Origin: Marinobacter litoralis
GTDB taxonomy: Bacteria; Pseudomonadota; Gammaproteobacteria; Pseudomonadales; Oleiphilaceae
Length of the DNA: 64,000 nucleotides
Direction of reading: 5' to 3'
Assembly (NCBI RefSeq): GCF_003336705.1
Contig: NZ_QMDL01000001.1
Span: 1-64,000 of the forward strand
Made by a program: the position numbers and the translations under genes. The notes beneath the pieces were generated by a model. That model was not told where the DNA came from. It ran no database searches and was given only the letters and a program-made list of their open reading frames with translations. This document shows, piece after piece, positions 9,397-17,003 of this stretch (its first letter is position 1; each line of letters starts with the position of its first letter).

Positions 9397-9428
9397 CCAG
9401 CGGTCCCTCAAAGGACCGCTGGTTTTTT
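9397..9428 (+). terminator. Rho-independent terminator after petC
   Basis: Ten-base perfect stem CCAGCGGTCC with GGACCGCTGG, 6-base loop, then six T. A TATAAT at 9376-9381 sits just before the hairpin, so a short transcript or read-through into sspA is possible. Confidence 0.93.
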
Positions 9429-9473
9429 GCGTTTATTGGATTGTTTCGATTTTAGAATCGTGAGGTAGCTTAT

Positions 9474-10109
9474 ATGGGCGTTGTGACCAAGCGGTCATCA
9501 ATGACTTTTTTCTCGGACCCGAACAGTCATTACAGCCATCGTGTGCGTATTGTATTGGCAGAGAAGGGTGTTACCGTTGATGTTGTTGATGTGGAGCCGG
9601 ACAACCCTCCGGCAGAATTGGCGGATCTGAACCCGTACAACGCCGTACCGACATTGGTGGATCGTGATTTGGTTCTGTACGAACCGAACATCATGATGGA
9701 GTATCTGGATGAGCGTTTCCCGCATCCACCGCTTTTGCCTGTGTACCCCGTTGCACGAGCCAACAGTCGCTTGATGATCCACCGGATTCAAAAAGACTGG
9801 TGTGCTCTGGTTGACCAGATAGTTGCTCAGCCAACTGGCAAGGCTTCAGATGCTGCTCGTAAAGAGCTGAAAGAAAGTTTGCTGGCAACCGGCCCTCTGT
9901 TTGCAGAAATGCCGTTCTTCTTGTCTGAAGAGTTCACCATTGTGGATTGCTGCATTGCGCCGATCCTGTGGCGTCTGCCAGCTCTGGGTATCGACCTGAG
10001 CGATAAAGACAAGCAGGCCAAGCCATTGCTCAAGTATATGGAGAGTATCTTTAGCCGCGAAGGCTTTAAGGCGAGTCTCTCTGATCTTGAAGAAGACATT
10101 CGCAGTTGA
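9474..10109 (+). CDS. sspA: Stringent starvation protein A
   Basis: GST-fold protein that binds RNA polymerase and modulates transcription under starvation and acid stress; it lacks glutathione transferase activity in characterised members. The 211-residue protein has the SspA N-terminal segment [32 protein letters not shown] and [13 protein letters not shown], closely matching pseudomonad SspA. The start at 9474 follows GAGG at 8 bp. It lies between petABC and sspB, the usual order in this group. Confidence 0.95.
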   Translation: MGVVTKRSSMTFFSDPNSHYSHRVRIVLAEKGVTVDVVDVEPDNPPAELADLNPYNAVPTLVDRDLVLYEPNIMMEYLDERFPHPPLLPVYPVARANSRLMIHRIQKDWCALVDQIVAQPTGKASDAARKELKESLLATGPLFAEMPFFLSEEFTIVDCCIAPILWRLPALGIDLSDKDKQAKPLLKYMESIFSREGFKASLSDLEEDIRS

Positions 10110-10147
10110 TGATTTAGCGCCCGGGTTCCAGATCAGGAGTTGTTGTA

Positions 10148-10573
10148 GTGTCTGATTTAAATGTTACCATGACCTCCAGCCGCCCCTACTTGGTTAGGGC
10201 GCTCAATGAATGGATCCTGGATAACGACTGCACGCCATACATCGTGGTGGATGCGGGCGTTCAGGGCGTTCAGGTGCCAACAGAGCACGTGGCTAATGGT
10301 CAGATTGTCCTGAATATCAGCACTGGCGCCGTAAGAGGTCTGGTGATTGGTAATGGGGCGATCGAGTTTAGCGCCCGGTTTGGCGGTGTGCCAATGCAGG
10401 TGTTTATCCCGCTGCAGGCGGTGCTAGCAATCTACGCAAAAGAAAACGGTGAAGGAATGGTGTTCGGCAGCGAGCCTGGTTTTCCTGATCCGGAAGGGGG
10501 TGGGGATGATGCTCCAGCCCAAAAAGCGGATGAGCGGCCTTCGGGCAGGCCAACGCTGAAAGTAGTGAAATAA
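10148..10573 (+). CDS. sspB: ClpXP protease specificity-enhancing factor SspB
   Basis: Adaptor that binds ssrA-tagged peptides and delivers them to ClpXP. The 141-residue protein starts at GTG 10148. It has the SspB substrate-binding fold with the segments RPYLVRALNEWILDNDCTPY, NISTGAVRGLVIGN and SARFGGVP. A flexible acidic linker from about residue 108 leads to a conserved C-terminal RPTLKVVK tail, which is the ClpX-docking module. It forms an operon with sspA and ends at a strong terminator. Confidence 0.96.
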   Translation: MSDLNVTMTSSRPYLVRALNEWILDNDCTPYIVVDAGVQGVQVPTEHVANGQIVLNISTGAVRGLVIGNGAIEFSARFGGVPMQVFIPLQAVLAIYAKENGEGMVFGSEPGFPDPEGGGDDAPAQKADERPSGRPTLKVVK

Positions 10574-10574
10574 G

Positions 10575-10600
10575 AAAAAAGCCGGTTCGCCGGCTTTTTT
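10575..10600. terminator. Bidirectional terminator between sspB and the diaA-like gene
   Basis: AAAAAAGCCGG and CCGGCTTTTTT around a TTCG tetraloop. A-runs and T-runs on both sides let it work on both strands, and it separates two convergent operons. Confidence 0.93.
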
Positions 10601-10601
10601 C

Positions 10602-11192
10602 TTACCCGCCAAATAGTTTTGCGTCTATCTGGTCACACAAGGCGTTGATGATCACCATCATAAGTGGTGTGGCTTCGTGTGGCGCCAGATCATTCAATGC
10701 GACTTCGTGGTCTTCGGGGTGCATCAACGAGGTAATATCAGACTTCTCTCGTGCGCTAAGGACCACGACCATCATTTCCCGGTCGTGGGCGGCTTGGATT
10801 GCTTGAATCAAATTCGCTTTATGGCCGTCGTCAACGACCACAAATAGCAGATCACCGGGCTTACCTACAGCTCTCACTTGTCTTGAAAACGTATCGTTAA
10901 AGCGGTTGTCTCGGCAGATGGCAGAGTAAGTGGTGGCATCGGCACCCAAATTAATGGCCGGCAATGCTGGTCGGTCCTGATCAAAGCGGGATAAAAGCGC
11001 TGTGCATAGGTATTGGGTGAGCACGTTGGCATTGCCGTTCGCGCAAGCGATTATTTTGCCATCCTGAAGAAGCGTGCTAACGAACGCATCAGCCACACCC
11101 CCGATGGCGGGGCCTGCGGTGACAGCGGCTTGTGCTGTCTGTTCCATGTGGTTTGCAAACCAGTAATTGATTCTTTCTTCGGTATTGGTCAT
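10602..11192 (-). CDS. DiaA/GmhA-like SIS-domain protein with altered ligand loops
   Basis: SIS-fold protein of the DiaA/phosphoheptose isomerase family. DiaA is a tetramer that promotes DnaA binding at oriC. From ATG 11192 the product is 196 residues, the length of E. coli DiaA. Family segments are clear: RFDQDRPALPAINL, RQVRAVGKPGDLL, IQAIQAAHDREMMVV and a CDQIDAKLFG end. The two loops that bind sugar phosphate are altered: CGNGGSA is CANGNANV (residues 50-57) and STSGNS is VDDGHK (residues 120-125). Sugar-phosphate isomerase activity is therefore unlikely. An upstream ATG at 11222 would overlap yraN. Synteny yraN-lpoA supports the diaA locus, but function is not proven. Confidence 0.75.
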   Translation of the reverse strand: MTNTEERINYWFANHMEQTAQAAVTAGPAIGGVADAFVSTLLQDGKIIACANGNANVLTQYLCTALLSRFDQDRPALPAINLGADATTYSAICRDNRFNDTFSRQVRAVGKPGDLLFVVVDDGHKANLIQAIQAAHDREMMVVVLSAREKSDITSLMHPEDHEVALNDLAPHEATPLMMVIINALCDQIDAKLFGG

Positions 11193-11202
11193 GGTGCCGG
11201 TA

Positions 11203-11574
11203 TTAATCTGCCTGAATTGCATTTTTAACCCATTGTACCCGGTATTTGCTGGTAGTTCCCGGCGTAATACCGACCACGTCGATGCGCGTTACTGCATCCC
11301 AAAGGTTGTTTCGGTGTAGATAAAACGAGGCGGCTCGAATCAATCGCTTCTGCTTGGTCGGAGTGATCGAGTCCAGCGGGTCCACCAGGCTTTCGGCTTT
11401 GCGGTAGCGGACTTCAAAAAACACTAACGCGCCGCCATCGAGTCCGATGAGGTCAATCTCTCCACCCCGGTTGTAGACGTTGCGTTCAATTATGGAAACG
11501 CCCCGGCTAATAAGGTAACGGGCGGCAACTCCTTCGTAGAAGTCGCCTAACGCCTTTTTGCCTTCCTTGGCCAT
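11203..11574 (-). CDS. yraN: YraN family (UPF0102) endonuclease-like protein
   Basis: Small protein with a predicted PD-(D/E)XK-type nuclease fold; its role is not settled. The 123-residue protein has the family pattern KKALGDFYEGVAARYL, RNVYNRGGEIDLIG and the LVFFEVRYRK core (about residues 48-57), in which the Asp of EIDL and the Glu of FEVRYR match the expected acidic site. It lies between lpoA and the diaA-like gene on the minus strand, the conserved lpoA-yraN-diaA order next to rsmI. Confidence 0.92.
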   Translation of the reverse strand: MAKEGKKALGDFYEGVAARYLISRGVSIIERNVYNRGGEIDLIGLDGGALVFFEVRYRKAESLVDPLDSITPTKQKRLIRAASFYLHRNNLWDAVTRIDVVGITPGTTSKYRVQWVKNAIQAD

Positions 11575-11594
11575 GATTTGTCGTTAGCTGGTTG

Positions 11595-13436
11595 TTATTC
11601 GCCCGTTACGAGAGCGTCGGGGGATTTTGTCTCAAGTATTTCGGGCGTGCCATTAACGAACTTGGCCCACAGTTGCTCTCTGTGTATGGAGCCAGTTTGC
11701 GTCATGGTCAGTGTGCCCGTATGACCGTTTATAGCCGCATCGTTGACTTGCTGAAGAAGCGGTAGGCGCTTGCTGAGCTGCCAGGCATCGGCGCCCATCG
11801 CAAACAGTCGTCCTAGCTGGCCTTTGGTACCGGTGAGATACTGTTCGGCATCGCTGCGAAGCGGGCTGTTTTCTGCGAGAACCCAAGGGATATCGGTGAA
11901 GATCACGTTGTTCAGATCGCGATCCCTGCTGGGGTTAGGTACACCTTCATAGGTGATGGATGGCGCGTAAACGGGGAGGTTTCCGGCAAAATAGAACGCG
12001 AATAGAGGCTTGAATTGCCTTGCGATAGTCGGGGCTGCAACCATCACGATAGCCTCAGCATCTTGGCGTGGCCGGGGTTCGAATTCCACATTCAGGCCAA
12101 TTGTGCGTTCGACGTCGATTGCGCGCTGGCGAGACGCCGTTACGCCGAGAACGTCTGCGGTAATGGCGCGCAGGTTGTCTTCCGGAAAGAATCGCTGAAC
12201 GTGCAGTGCCGTTACTCCGGTTTCCTGAAGCTTGTTGGTCAGGGCCGCGGCAACCCGATCGCCCCACTCACCGTTCGGGATCAGGGCCAGAATGCGGGTG
12301 ATGTTGTCTTCCGCTAGCTGCTCGGCAATTTGTCGTGCTTCGTCCTCAGCAGACAGTCCGTATTGGTATAAGCCGTTAGGTGCTTTGCGGCCGGCTGGTA
12401 GGTAATTCAGGCCCAGCACGGGTACCGGGAGGGTGTTCATGTCGGCGAGTTCGGTTAAGCCCTCTTTCTCGAGTGGGCCAACAATCAGGTCCACTTTACT
12501 GCTACTGAGCTTGCTGTAGAGGTCTCGGAAAGGCTGGTTAGCCGTATCCACAACGCGGATATCTGTTTTGCTGCGATTGGCGCTGGTGTCGTTGTAATAG
12601 GCCGCGATGAAGCCATCTCGAATCGCTTTTCCTGCGCTGGCCAAGGGGCCGTTGAGGGGTAGCGCCAACACAATGTTTTCGGGCCGTGACGACGAGATGT
12701 CAGCCATAAGGGCCAGTTCTATCGGCAGGGTTTGGGCGGCGGGGTGCCCCGGCCAGTTATTTTGCCATTGGCGAATGAGCCGGCCTTGCGCATCGAGGTT
12801 GCCGTCTGTATTCCGGAGTGTCATTGCCAATTCAAGCCAGCCTTGATTTTCAAACCCGATGGCGTTGTTCGTGCTGGCCTGCAATTCTGATGAATCAACG
12901 TTTTTCAGTTGGCTCCAGATTTTGTCATGAATACTCTGAGGGCTTGTGCTGCTGTCGGTCTGACCAAGCAAGATCAGTGTCGTGGCTGCATCAAGAGATT
13001 TCCCCGCCAGCGCGTAGGTTTGTGCTTGCAGGTTTGCAGCCCGGGGCAATAAATCGCTCGGGTAATTCAGGAAGTCTTCAGTGTTGCCCGTGGCGGCGAG
13101 TTCTTTGGCCCAGCCTCGGTCTTCAAGCTCGATCGCGCTTGCCATGGCAAGCAGCCGTCGCTGTTCGAGAGGCTGGCCTTCGGCTGACTTCAGCAGGTCG
13201 TGCCGAAGTATTTTTCTGGCCGCGGTGTGGTTGCCTTTCGTCTGGTAATCGCTGGCTATGCGGAGCAGGTAACGCTGGGCGCTTTGCGGGTCGTTTTCAT
13301 CGGCCGCTATTGTTAGGGCCTGTTCCGGCGTTTCAGCAACATGGGTGTCCAGATTAATGGAAGCACAGCCGCTAAACAGGGTGATTAGCACGGCCAGTAG
13401 CGTAAACGTAGGTAATGAGTTGCGGTATGTCATCAT
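11595..13436 (-). CDS. lpoA: Penicillin-binding protein activator LpoA
   Basis: Outer-membrane lipoprotein that activates PBP1A from outside the peptidoglycan. The 613-residue protein has a lipoprotein signal with the lipobox LFSGC, lipidated Cys at about residue 24. An N-terminal TPR-like helical region (about residues 35-240) is followed by a C-terminal periplasmic-binding-protein-like domain (about 255-590) beginning with PENIVLALPLNGPLASAGKAIRDGFIAAYY. The next in-frame Met is one codon later, so the exact start may be 13433. It is divergent from rsmI across a 142-base gap, the usual E. coli arrangement. Confidence 0.94.
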   Translation of the reverse strand: MMTYRNSLPTFTLLAVLITLFSGCASINLDTHVAETPEQALTIAADENDPQSAQRYLLRIASDYQTKGNHTAARKILRHDLLKSAEGQPLEQRRLLAMASAIELEDRGWAKELAATGNTEDFLNYPSDLLPRAANLQAQTYALAGKSLDAATTLILLGQTDSSTSPQSIHDKIWSQLKNVDSSELQASTNNAIGFENQGWLELAMTLRNTDGNLDAQGRLIRQWQNNWPGHPAAQTLPIELALMADISSSRPENIVLALPLNGPLASAGKAIRDGFIAAYYNDTSANRSKTDIRVVDTANQPFRDLYSKLSSSKVDLIVGPLEKEGLTELADMNTLPVPVLGLNYLPAGRKAPNGLYQYGLSAEDEARQIAEQLAEDNITRILALIPNGEWGDRVAAALTNKLQETGVTALHVQRFFPEDNLRAITADVLGVTASRQRAIDVERTIGLNVEFEPRPRQDAEAIVMVAAPTIARQFKPLFAFYFAGNLPVYAPSITYEGVPNPSRDRDLNNVIFTDIPWVLAENSPLRSDAEQYLTGTKGQLGRLFAMGADAWQLSKRLPLLQQVNDAAINGHTGTLTMTQTGSIHREQLWAKFVNGTPEILETKSPDALVTGE

Positions 13437-13578
13437 GGCAGGCTCGGTGTCTCCGGATCATTGGGCTTGTGATGCCGCTAATTAGCTGGCAAGTTTACCA
13501 GCTCCCAGCCTATTTCACATGACGTGCCTGTCATGGGCCGGCTATAAGACTATGTTATCAATTCTCCGGAGTCATTTT

Positions 13579-14448
13579 ATGCCCAGTTCTGAGCGAACGC
13601 CCGTTAGTCCCGGTGGACAGCTGTATGTTGTCGCAACGCCGATCGGAAATCTGGATGATTTAACGGAGCGGGCGCGCCAGGTATTGGCCAAGGCGGATTT
13701 GGTGGCGGCCGAGGATACCCGCCACAGCGGCAGGCTGCTTAATCATCTCGGGCTAAACAAGCAGATGCTTGCGCTCCATGATCACAACGAACGCGCTCGG
13801 GTTAGTCAGATTCTTGATGCCTTGTCGCAAGGGCAGAGTGTCGCTTTGGTGTCTGATGCGGGTACGCCTCTGATTTCAGATCCTGGCTACATACTGGTAC
13901 GAGAGGCCCGGGCGGCTGGCTATCCGGTTTCACCGATACCCGGCGCATGCGCTCTGGTGGCTGCGCTTTCGGCAGCCGGATTGCCGACCGATCAGTTTTT
14001 GTTCGCAGGCTTTTTGCCAGCCAAGAGGGTGGGGCGAAAGACCGCGCTGGAAAGTTTTAAGCATCAGCCGGCGACCCTGGTGTTCTATGAGTCTCCTCAC
14101 CGAATCGCCGACTTTATGGAAGATCTTATTGACGTTCTGGGCGCGGATCGCGAGTGCGTGCTAGGCCGGGAGCTGACCAAGGCCTTCGAGACCTTCTACG
14201 CCGGCCCTGCTGGAGAGTTGTTGTCGGAGCTGAAAGCCGATCCGCATGGTTCCAAGGGGGAGTTCGTGGTGATGATTCGGGGCTGGGAAGGTGAGCAGGG
14301 GGCAGAGGCATCTGTCGATGCTGATAAGCTGCTGGCGATGCTGGTTAAAGAGCTGCCGGTGAAAAAGGCGGCTAGAATCGTGGCGGATGTCTGTGGCCTG
14401 GGGAAGAATGAGCTCTATCAGCGGGCCTTGGAGATGAAGGAAGGCTAA
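13579..14448 (+). CDS. rsmI: 16S rRNA (cytidine-1402-2'-O)-methyltransferase
   Basis: SAM-dependent enzyme that 2'-O-methylates C1402 in the 16S rRNA decoding centre. From ATG 13579, preceded by a CGGAG Shine-Dalgarno, the product is 289 residues, the family length. It has the tetrapyrrole-methylase fold signatures LYVVATPIGNLDDLTERA, AEDTRHSGRLL, LVSDAGTPLISDPGY and PIPGACALVAALSAAGLPTDQF. The open frame extends to 13519 but the added 20 residues are not family-like. It is followed 41 bp later by RNase P RNA. Confidence 0.97.
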   Translation: MPSSERTPVSPGGQLYVVATPIGNLDDLTERARQVLAKADLVAAEDTRHSGRLLNHLGLNKQMLALHDHNERARVSQILDALSQGQSVALVSDAGTPLISDPGYILVREARAAGYPVSPIPGACALVAALSAAGLPTDQFLFAGFLPAKRVGRKTALESFKHQPATLVFYESPHRIADFMEDLIDVLGADRECVLGRELTKAFETFYAGPAGELLSELKADPHGSKGEFVVMIRGWEGEQGAEASVDADKLLAMLVKELPVKKAARIVADVCGLGKNELYQRALEMKEG

Positions 14449-14489
14449 AGCGCTTGCGCGTAGACGGCTGCAGGGGTATTGTCAGCCCC

Positions 14490-14833
14490 GAGCTCGCCAG
14501 ACAGTCGCCGCCGGTTTTACCGGGGGAGGAAAGTCCGGGCTCCATAGGGCAAGGTGCCAGGTAACGCCTGGGCGGCGCGAGTCGACGGAAAGTGCAACAG
14601 AAAATACACCGCCTACGTGCCTTCGGGCGCCGGTAAGGTTGAAATGGTGCGGTAAGAGCGCACCGCGTGACTGGCAACAGTTCACGGCATGGTAAACCCC
14701 ACCTGGAGCAAGACCAAATAGGAATCCGTTGGCGTGGCCCGCGCTGGATTCGGGTAGGTTGCTTGAGGTCTGTGGTGACGCAGGCCCTAGATGAATGACT
14801 GTCCACGACAGAACCCGGCTTATCGGCGAGCTC
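14490..14833 (+). ncRNA. rnpB: RNase P RNA (M1 RNA), type A
   Basis: Catalytic RNA that matures tRNA 5' ends. About 344 nt. GAGCTCGCC (14490-14498) pairs with GGCGAGCTC (14825-14833) as helix P1. The conserved GAGGAAAGTCCGGGCTCC core (about 14525-14542) and the downstream ACAGAA and ATGAATGACTGTCC segments (about 14790-14803) are those of bacterial type A RNase P. A rsmI-rnpB-mraZ order is typical of this group. Ends are set by P1 and may be off by a few bases. Confidence 0.95.
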
Positions 14834-15141
14834 TCTTTTCCTATCATTATTTAATGTGCGTACTTCTCACAACCCTGCGGTTATAGCCAAAAGATCTTAT
14901 ACTTTAGGTTAGGTGTTCAGAACGCCCTGCAGGTTCTTGTTTTTTCACTACTTCTCGCTTCCATTTCAGTCTCTTCATAAATTTCTATTTCGTAACCTCT
15001 TGTCATTAAAGGAAGTTTTCGTCTTGTGGCGGCTAAAGCGGCGCTTGCATTGTCTTTTGCGTGTTTCTATAGTGTGCGGAAGTGGGAAAAAGTGGTTTCT
15101 AGTGGTTTTTTGTGGAATTAGCACCCTTGGATACGGCGTAA
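14834..15141 (+). promoter_or_regulatory. Promoter and leader region of the dcw cluster
   Basis: The 308-base gap between rnpB and mraZ holds no convincing gene. It has a TATACT at 14898-14903 without a clear -35, a T-rich stretch at 14935-15010, and the MraZ operator repeats just before mraZ. An open frame at 14913-15278 crosses this region but is mostly Phe/Leu/Arg from AT-rich DNA and overlaps mraZ, so it is not called. Confidence 0.5.
15082..15115 (+). promoter_or_regulatory. MraZ operator: four GTGG direct repeats at 10-bp spacing
   Basis: GTGG occurs at 15082, 15092, 15102 and 15112, exactly one helical turn apart, ending 26 bp before the mraZ start. MraZ is known to bind tandem TGGGN-type repeats upstream of its own gene, so this is the expected autoregulatory site. 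A weaker GTGT at 15072 may be a fifth unit. Confidence 0.85.
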
Positions 15142-15600
15142 ATGAGCAACTTTCTTGGCAGTCATGCCATCAATATGGACGCGAAGGGTCGCTTGGCGAT
15201 CCCGACAAAGCTGCGCGAAGAACTCGCGCAGCTTTGTGGTGGCCGTATTGTTTTGACTGCCAGTGCGAATACCGATGAAGAGCGTTGCGTGCTGTTGTAC
15301 CCGGAACCTGAGTGGGAGGCCTTGCGCCCCAAAATTGAAGCCCTTCCCAACATCAAGAAGCCGGTTCGTCGCCTTCAGCGTTTGATGCTGGGTAATGCCG
15401 CACCGATGGAGCTGGATTCGGCAGGCCGTATTTTGGTGCCGCCTACGCTCAGAAGTTACGCCTATTTGGAAAAGAAATTGATGTTGATCGGTCAGGGTAA
15501 TAAATGGGAGCTCTGGAGCGAAGAGCGTTGGATGGCCTGGCTGGATGAGTCTTCTGACGATGACGATGTGCCACCTGAAATGGAGGCGTTGTCACTATGA
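15142..15600 (+). CDS. mraZ: Transcriptional regulator MraZ
   Basis: DNA-binding ring protein of the AbrB-like fold that represses the dcw cluster. The 152-residue protein carries two MraZ repeats: [19 protein letters not shown] (about residues 8-26) and [17 protein letters not shown] (about 90-106). The DxxGR core appears in both. The last ~15 residues are acidic. It is the first gene of the dcw operon, with its operator repeats upstream, and overlaps rsmH by 4 bp. Confidence 0.97.
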   Translation: MSNFLGSHAINMDAKGRLAIPTKLREELAQLCGGRIVLTASANTDEERCVLLYPEPEWEALRPKIEALPNIKKPVRRLQRLMLGNAAPMELDSAGRILVPPTLRSYAYLEKKLMLIGQGNKWELWSEERWMAWLDESSDDDDVPPEMEALSL

Positions 15601-16553
15601 CCAAGCCGGATTCTGACTCAGTTGAAGGTTTCAGGCATCGTTCCGTGTTGCTCGATGAAGCAGTCGACTATCTGATTAATGACAGCGCCGGCTGTTATGT
15701 CGATGGCACGTTCGGGCGCGGAGGCCACAGTCGGCTCATTCTGAGCCAGCTCAACGAACAGGGTCGCTTGCTCGGTATCGATAAAGATCCTGAGGCGATT
15801 CGTGTGGCAGATGAATTAGCGGCCAGCGATCAGCGTTTTGATTGGTTTCACGGCTCGTTTTCCGAACTGGATGAAGCCCTAAATGCCCAGCAGTGGCCGG
15901 CGGTCAACGGTGTGTTGATGGATCTTGGAGTGTCTTCGCCGCAGTTGGATGATGCGGAGCGCGGGTTTTCCTTCATGCGAGACGGCCCTTTAGACATGCG
16001 GATGAATCCGCAGCAGGCGCCAAGTGCGGCCCAGTGGTTGGCCAGTGCGGATGAAAAAGATATTGCAGATGTAATTTTTCGGTACGGCGAAGAGCGCTTC
16101 TCTCGCCGTATTGCGCGTTTGGTGGTTCAGCGCCGCGCGGAAGAGCCTTTGGAAACAACGCGACAGCTGGCCGAGCTTGTGGCTGAAGCTGTGCCGAAGA
16201 AAGAGAAGCACAAGCACCCGGCGACACGCACCTTTCAGGCTATCCGGATTTTTATCAATCGGGAGTTGGAAGATTTAGAGATCGGGTTAAAGGTTGCTGC
16301 GGAGCGTCTGGCCCCCGGTGGCCGCTTGGTGGTGATCAGTTTTCATTCTCTGGAAGACCGTTTGGTAAAGCGGTTTATGAGAGATTTGGCTCAAGGGCCG
16401 AAGATTCCAAAGGGTGTGCCAGTGACGGCGGAGCAGATGCAGTCTTCTTACCGTCTGATCGGCAAGGCCAGTAAGGCCAGCGATCACGAAATAGACGAGA
16501 ACGTTCGGGCTCGCAGCGCTGTTATGCGAGTGCTGGAACGAAGAACACACTGA
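15597..16553 (+). CDS. rsmH: 16S rRNA (cytosine-1402-N4)-methyltransferase
   Basis: SAM-dependent enzyme (MraW) that N4-methylates C1402 of 16S rRNA, the same base RsmI modifies. The 318-residue protein begins with [13 protein letters not shown]. It has [15 protein letters not shown] as the SAM-binding loop, [28 protein letters not shown] near residue 215, and the [18 protein letters not shown] motif. Start overlaps mraZ by 4 bp. Having rsmI and rsmH on either side of rnpB places both C1402 enzymes within 3 kb. Confidence 0.97.
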   Translation: MTKPDSDSVEGFRHRSVLLDEAVDYLINDSAGCYVDGTFGRGGHSRLILSQLNEQGRLLGIDKDPEAIRVADELAASDQRFDWFHGSFSELDEALNAQQWPAVNGVLMDLGVSSPQLDDAERGFSFMRDGPLDMRMNPQQAPSAAQWLASADEKDIADVIFRYGEERFSRRIARLVVQRRAEEPLETTRQLAELVAEAVPKKEKHKHPATRTFQAIRIFINRELEDLEIGLKVAAERLAPGGRLVVISFHSLEDRLVKRFMRDLAQGPKIPKGVPVTAEQMQSSYRLIGKASKASDHEIDENVRARSAVMRVLERRTH

Positions 16554-16580
16554 AGCGAATTCGCAAGGGAGCGAGACGCC

Positions 16581-16985
16581 ATGGGCGCCGTAGCTATAGA
16601 ACAACCAACGAAAACCGCAAAGCTCAATAAAGAGAAAGTCAGAGACGGTGTTGTCTCGGCGGTTCGTGTTTCCAGAGAAGTCTTTGAGGCTGCACGTGAA
16701 AGGCAAGTGCTCGTGTCTTTGGTGCTGATATTGGTGTTGACGGTATCGGCCATTGGCGTGGTTGTAAGTGCGCACGAGAATCGTGAGCTTTTTAATACGC
16801 TATCGACTCTGCAGCAGCAGCGCGACGCTCATGAGCGTGAATGGAGTCAGCTGTTACTGGAGCAGAGTGCTCTTAGTGCTCATGGTCGTGTTGAGAAGTT
16901 GGCTGCAGAACGTTTTGGTATGAGGGTTCCCGGGCGCCAGGATATCGTGCTGGTGCCGTTGATGACGCCGATTGCGGCTAATTAA
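16581..16985 (+). CDS. ftsL: Cell division protein FtsL
   Basis: Small bitopic protein of the divisome that pairs with FtsB and FtsQ. The 134-residue protein has a cytoplasmic N-terminus of ~45 residues, one membrane helix (VLVSLVLILVLTVSAIGVVV, about 47-66) and a periplasmic coiled-coil-like region of ~65 residues with the RVEKLAAERFGMRVP end typical of FtsL. Sequence identity in this family is low, and position between rsmH and ftsI settles the call. The N-terminal tail is longer than in E. coli (121 residues in total). Confidence 0.93.
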   Translation: MGAVAIEQPTKTAKLNKEKVRDGVVSAVRVSREVFEAARERQVLVSLVLILVLTVSAIGVVVSAHENRELFNTLSTLQQQRDAHEREWSQLLLEQSALSAHGRVEKLAAERFGMRVPGRQDIVLVPLMTPIAAN

Positions 16986-17003
16986 AACTAGAACAGCAGC
17001 AAG

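Noticed and set aside
14372..14847. Minus-strand open frames over the RNase P RNA gene
   Set aside because: The region folds as RNase P RNA with a paired P1 helix and conserved core; the frames are chance openings.
14913..15278. 121-codon plus-strand open frame before mraZ
   Set aside because: It overlaps the start of mraZ in another frame and comes from an AT-rich leader. No family match.
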